Source: an uncultured Capnocytophaga sp. (GTDB taxonomy: Bacteria > Bacteroidota > Bacteroidia > Flavobacteriales > Flavobacteriaceae). From it: 55,167 nucleotides of DNA. Each line of letters opens with the position of its first letter. Position 1 is the stretch's first letter. This document shows positions 53,830 through 55,167 of this stretch, piece by piece. The stretch is from positions 1 to 55,167 of the forward strand of contig NZ_CALHGG010000031.1 in NCBI RefSeq assembly GCF_938029845.1, written 5' to 3'. The notes under the pieces were generated by a model, which was not told where the DNA came from, did not search any database, and saw only the letters and a list, made by a program, of their open reading frames with translations. The translations under genes and the position numbers were made by a program.

Positions 53830-53938
53830 TGTGAGTTCGACATAAGCAAAATTATATCTTTTCTCCCACAGGTTTTCATGGAGAGAATAATACAACTAAG
53901 CGTAACTCTCTAATTTTCACTATATCGAACTCACGTTA
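53827..53938. mobile_element. 112-bp inverted-repeat element (candidate MITE or hairpin)
   Basis: The 18-bp ends TAATGTGAGTTCGACATA (53827-53844) and TATATCGAACTCACGTTA (53921-53938) are inverted repeats matching at 16 of 18. The interior (76 bp) has CTCCC/GGAG and GAGAG/CTCTC pairings and no ORF. Non-autonomous elements look like this. A direct target duplication is not clear, and no second copy is in the window. It sits just after the PaaK-like stop and before the decayed gene. Confidence 0.55.
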
Positions 53939-54049
53939 TTATAAAAACATAAACAATATACCATGAGGAACAAAGGGAAAAATACCAAGCTAAACAAAAC
54001 AAGAAAAGGCTTTTGGGGTAAATTATTTCAGCCACTAAAAATAAACACT

Positions 54050-55125
54050 ATGAGATTATCATTCTTATTCCTGTTATTATTAAGTATTACTTGTAAGGGA
54101 CAACCCGTAGAAAGAGAAAAATTTGATTTTGAATTATATAAAAAATATGAAGAAAATGGGTATCATTACATAAGAGAGAATGGAAATATTATTATAACTA
54201 TGGGAAAAGACACAACTTTCAAAAAAAAGGTGTTATAGAAGAAACATATTTTCAGAAAGAACTTGTGCACAAATATCCTTATTATGCAATTTATAAAGAA
54301 TTCTATGAGGATGGATATATAAAAAAACAAATGATGTCTGTGGGCACATATACTCATATAGGAAAAACGTTACTTTATGATAGAAAGGGCTCTCTCACTA
54401 TCATAGATGAAGATAAAAAATTTGGGAAGATAAAGATCGATTATGTGATGAATTTTTTGCAGAAGAAAGGGATTATTGATTTAAAAACAGGAGCTGGCTG
54501 GTATGATAGTGAGTTTGATTTAAATTATAGCTTAGAATTTGAAAAAGAGAAGGGAAAAAAATATTGGATTGTTACTAAAAAGAAGGGAGAACGTTTTGAT
54601 CCAGAAAAGCACAAACTTCCTGAAGTACTTGAAGGTGTTATAATTACTCCTAAAGAATATATTCCTTATGTATGGTACATAGATGCAAAAACTGGACAGG
54701 TTTATGTGGAAGAGGAACTTTATAAAAATCGTAAGAAACTGAAAAATTCCATAAGACAAAACCTACTTCCAAGAAAGGAGGATAAAGATCTTTGAAGGAA
54801 AACCAAAGGGAGAATATCCAATTAAGCAGAAATTGTATAAACATATACTTTTAACAAAAAGGAACAATACAAAGCGGTAGAGAATGCAGAAAAAGTCAAT
54901 ATTTTTACATTCCTTCCTGCAAAAACGGATAATATTATGGATTATAAGGAAAATGATAAAGAGGAATTATTTACCAATTGTGGAAAACCCAACTATCCTA
55001 AGATAGATGCTTCCTTTGAGCGATTTTGATACTTCTTTATATAAGTATTTAGATAAGCATGACAACTTTGTTCCTATGGTTCCTATGTGGAGGTAGGAGA
55101 AACTTCTAAAGGAGAGTATTTTTAA
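54050..55125 (+). pseudogene. decayed lipoprotein-like gene with multiple frameshifts
   Basis: A signal peptide with an atypical lipobox (MRLSFLFLLLLSITC) begins at 54050; an in-frame ATG at 53963 adds 29 mostly basic residues. The reading frame changes at the A8 run 54221-54228, near 54752, near 54850, near 55027 and near 55084. Joining the pieces gives continuous, charged protein (for example EETYFQKELVHKYPYYAIYK, then IFEGKPKGEYPIKQKLYK, VNIFTFLPAKTDNIMDYKE and YVEVGETSKGEYF) to a TAA at 55125. Flanking genes are intact, so a general sequencing fault is unlikely. The family is not recognised; the lone intact segment 54265-54795 need not be functional. Confidence 0.7.
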
Positions 55126-55137
55126 TAAAAATATAAT

Positions 55138-55167
55138 ATGATAAGAATTCTTATACTTTTCGTTTTA
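55138..55167 (+). CDS. start of an exported protein gene (partial)
   Basis: ATG at 55138 opens ten codons (MIRILILFVL), a typical signal-peptide start, 12 nt after the pseudogene stop. The window then ends. Nothing more can be said. Confidence 0.4.
   Translation, partial: MIRILILFVL

Noticed and set aside
53963..54049. N-terminal extension of the decayed gene
   Set aside because: It places 29 basic residues before an obvious signal peptide; ATG at 54050 is a better start, though the extension stays in frame and could be a lost upstream segment.

Overview
The window is a stretch of chromosome from a member of the Bacteroidota, class Flavobacteriia. Three things point there. The gliding-motility genes gldF and gldG are present. 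Promoters have the TAnnTTTG -7 box typical of the phylum, and few starts have a Shine-Dalgarno sequence. Many proteins are lineage-typical (Porin_10, Porin_O_P, DUF4197, a SPOR protein with an adhesin-like head, a flavobacterial-type MenD). The genus is inference; Capnocytophaga or a close relative fits the low GC and gene content. There is no rRNA, CRISPR array, prophage or intact insertion sequence. One tRNA gene (tRNA-Ser, anticodon UGA) lies on the minus strand near 24.5 kb.

Layout. 0-2.4 kb (+): VOC protein and primase dnaG. 2.4-7.4 kb (-): a degenerate arginase-fold protein, a Porin_10 protein, aat and a class III aminotransferase. 7.7-12.3 kb (+): a universal stress protein, two tandem Porin_O_P paralogues and a THUMP RNA methyltransferase. 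12.3-15.1 kb (-): LolA-like carrier, LptF/LptG permease, small methyltransferase. 15.5-24.3 kb (+): gldF-gldG, dnaN, aspartate kinase, gyrA, TPR protein. 24.8-29.2 kb (+): pncB, small membrane protein, gapA, a BadF/NAGK-type kinase, an FAD oxidoreductase. 29.3-34.0 kb: a DUF1493-like gene (-), a CapA-like gene (+), then bioF-like, brnQ and a DUF2461 gene (-). 34.1-39.7 kb (+): rbfA, a LolC/E-type permease, two lipoproteins, menD and a possible 32-codon ORF. 39.8-44.6 kb (-): histidine kinase, alkaline phosphatase, HAD phosphatase, dus. 44.8-53.8 kb: GNAT-like protein (+), DUF853 ATPase and a lipoprotein (-), thiL, SPOR protein, alpha/beta hydrolase, engB and a PaaK-like adenylating enzyme (+). 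53.8-55.2 kb: a 112-bp inverted-repeat element, a multiply frameshifted pseudogene and the start of a new ORF.

Most genes are housekeeping or cell-envelope genes, tightly packed. Several neighbours overlap or are only 1-4 nt apart. Envelope biogenesis is a repeated theme: LolA, LptF/G, a LolE-type permease, three porins, several lipoproteins and the SPOR protein.

The most unusual signal is a set of short intergenic arrays of degenerate 7-bp units. They run in one orientation and then flip into the reverse complement while keeping exact 7-nt register, so each can fold back on itself. Other points to check are a primase lacking all four zinc ligands, an arginase-fold protein lacking its metal site, an internally duplicated lipoprotein, and the decayed gene beside the inverted-repeat element at the right edge.
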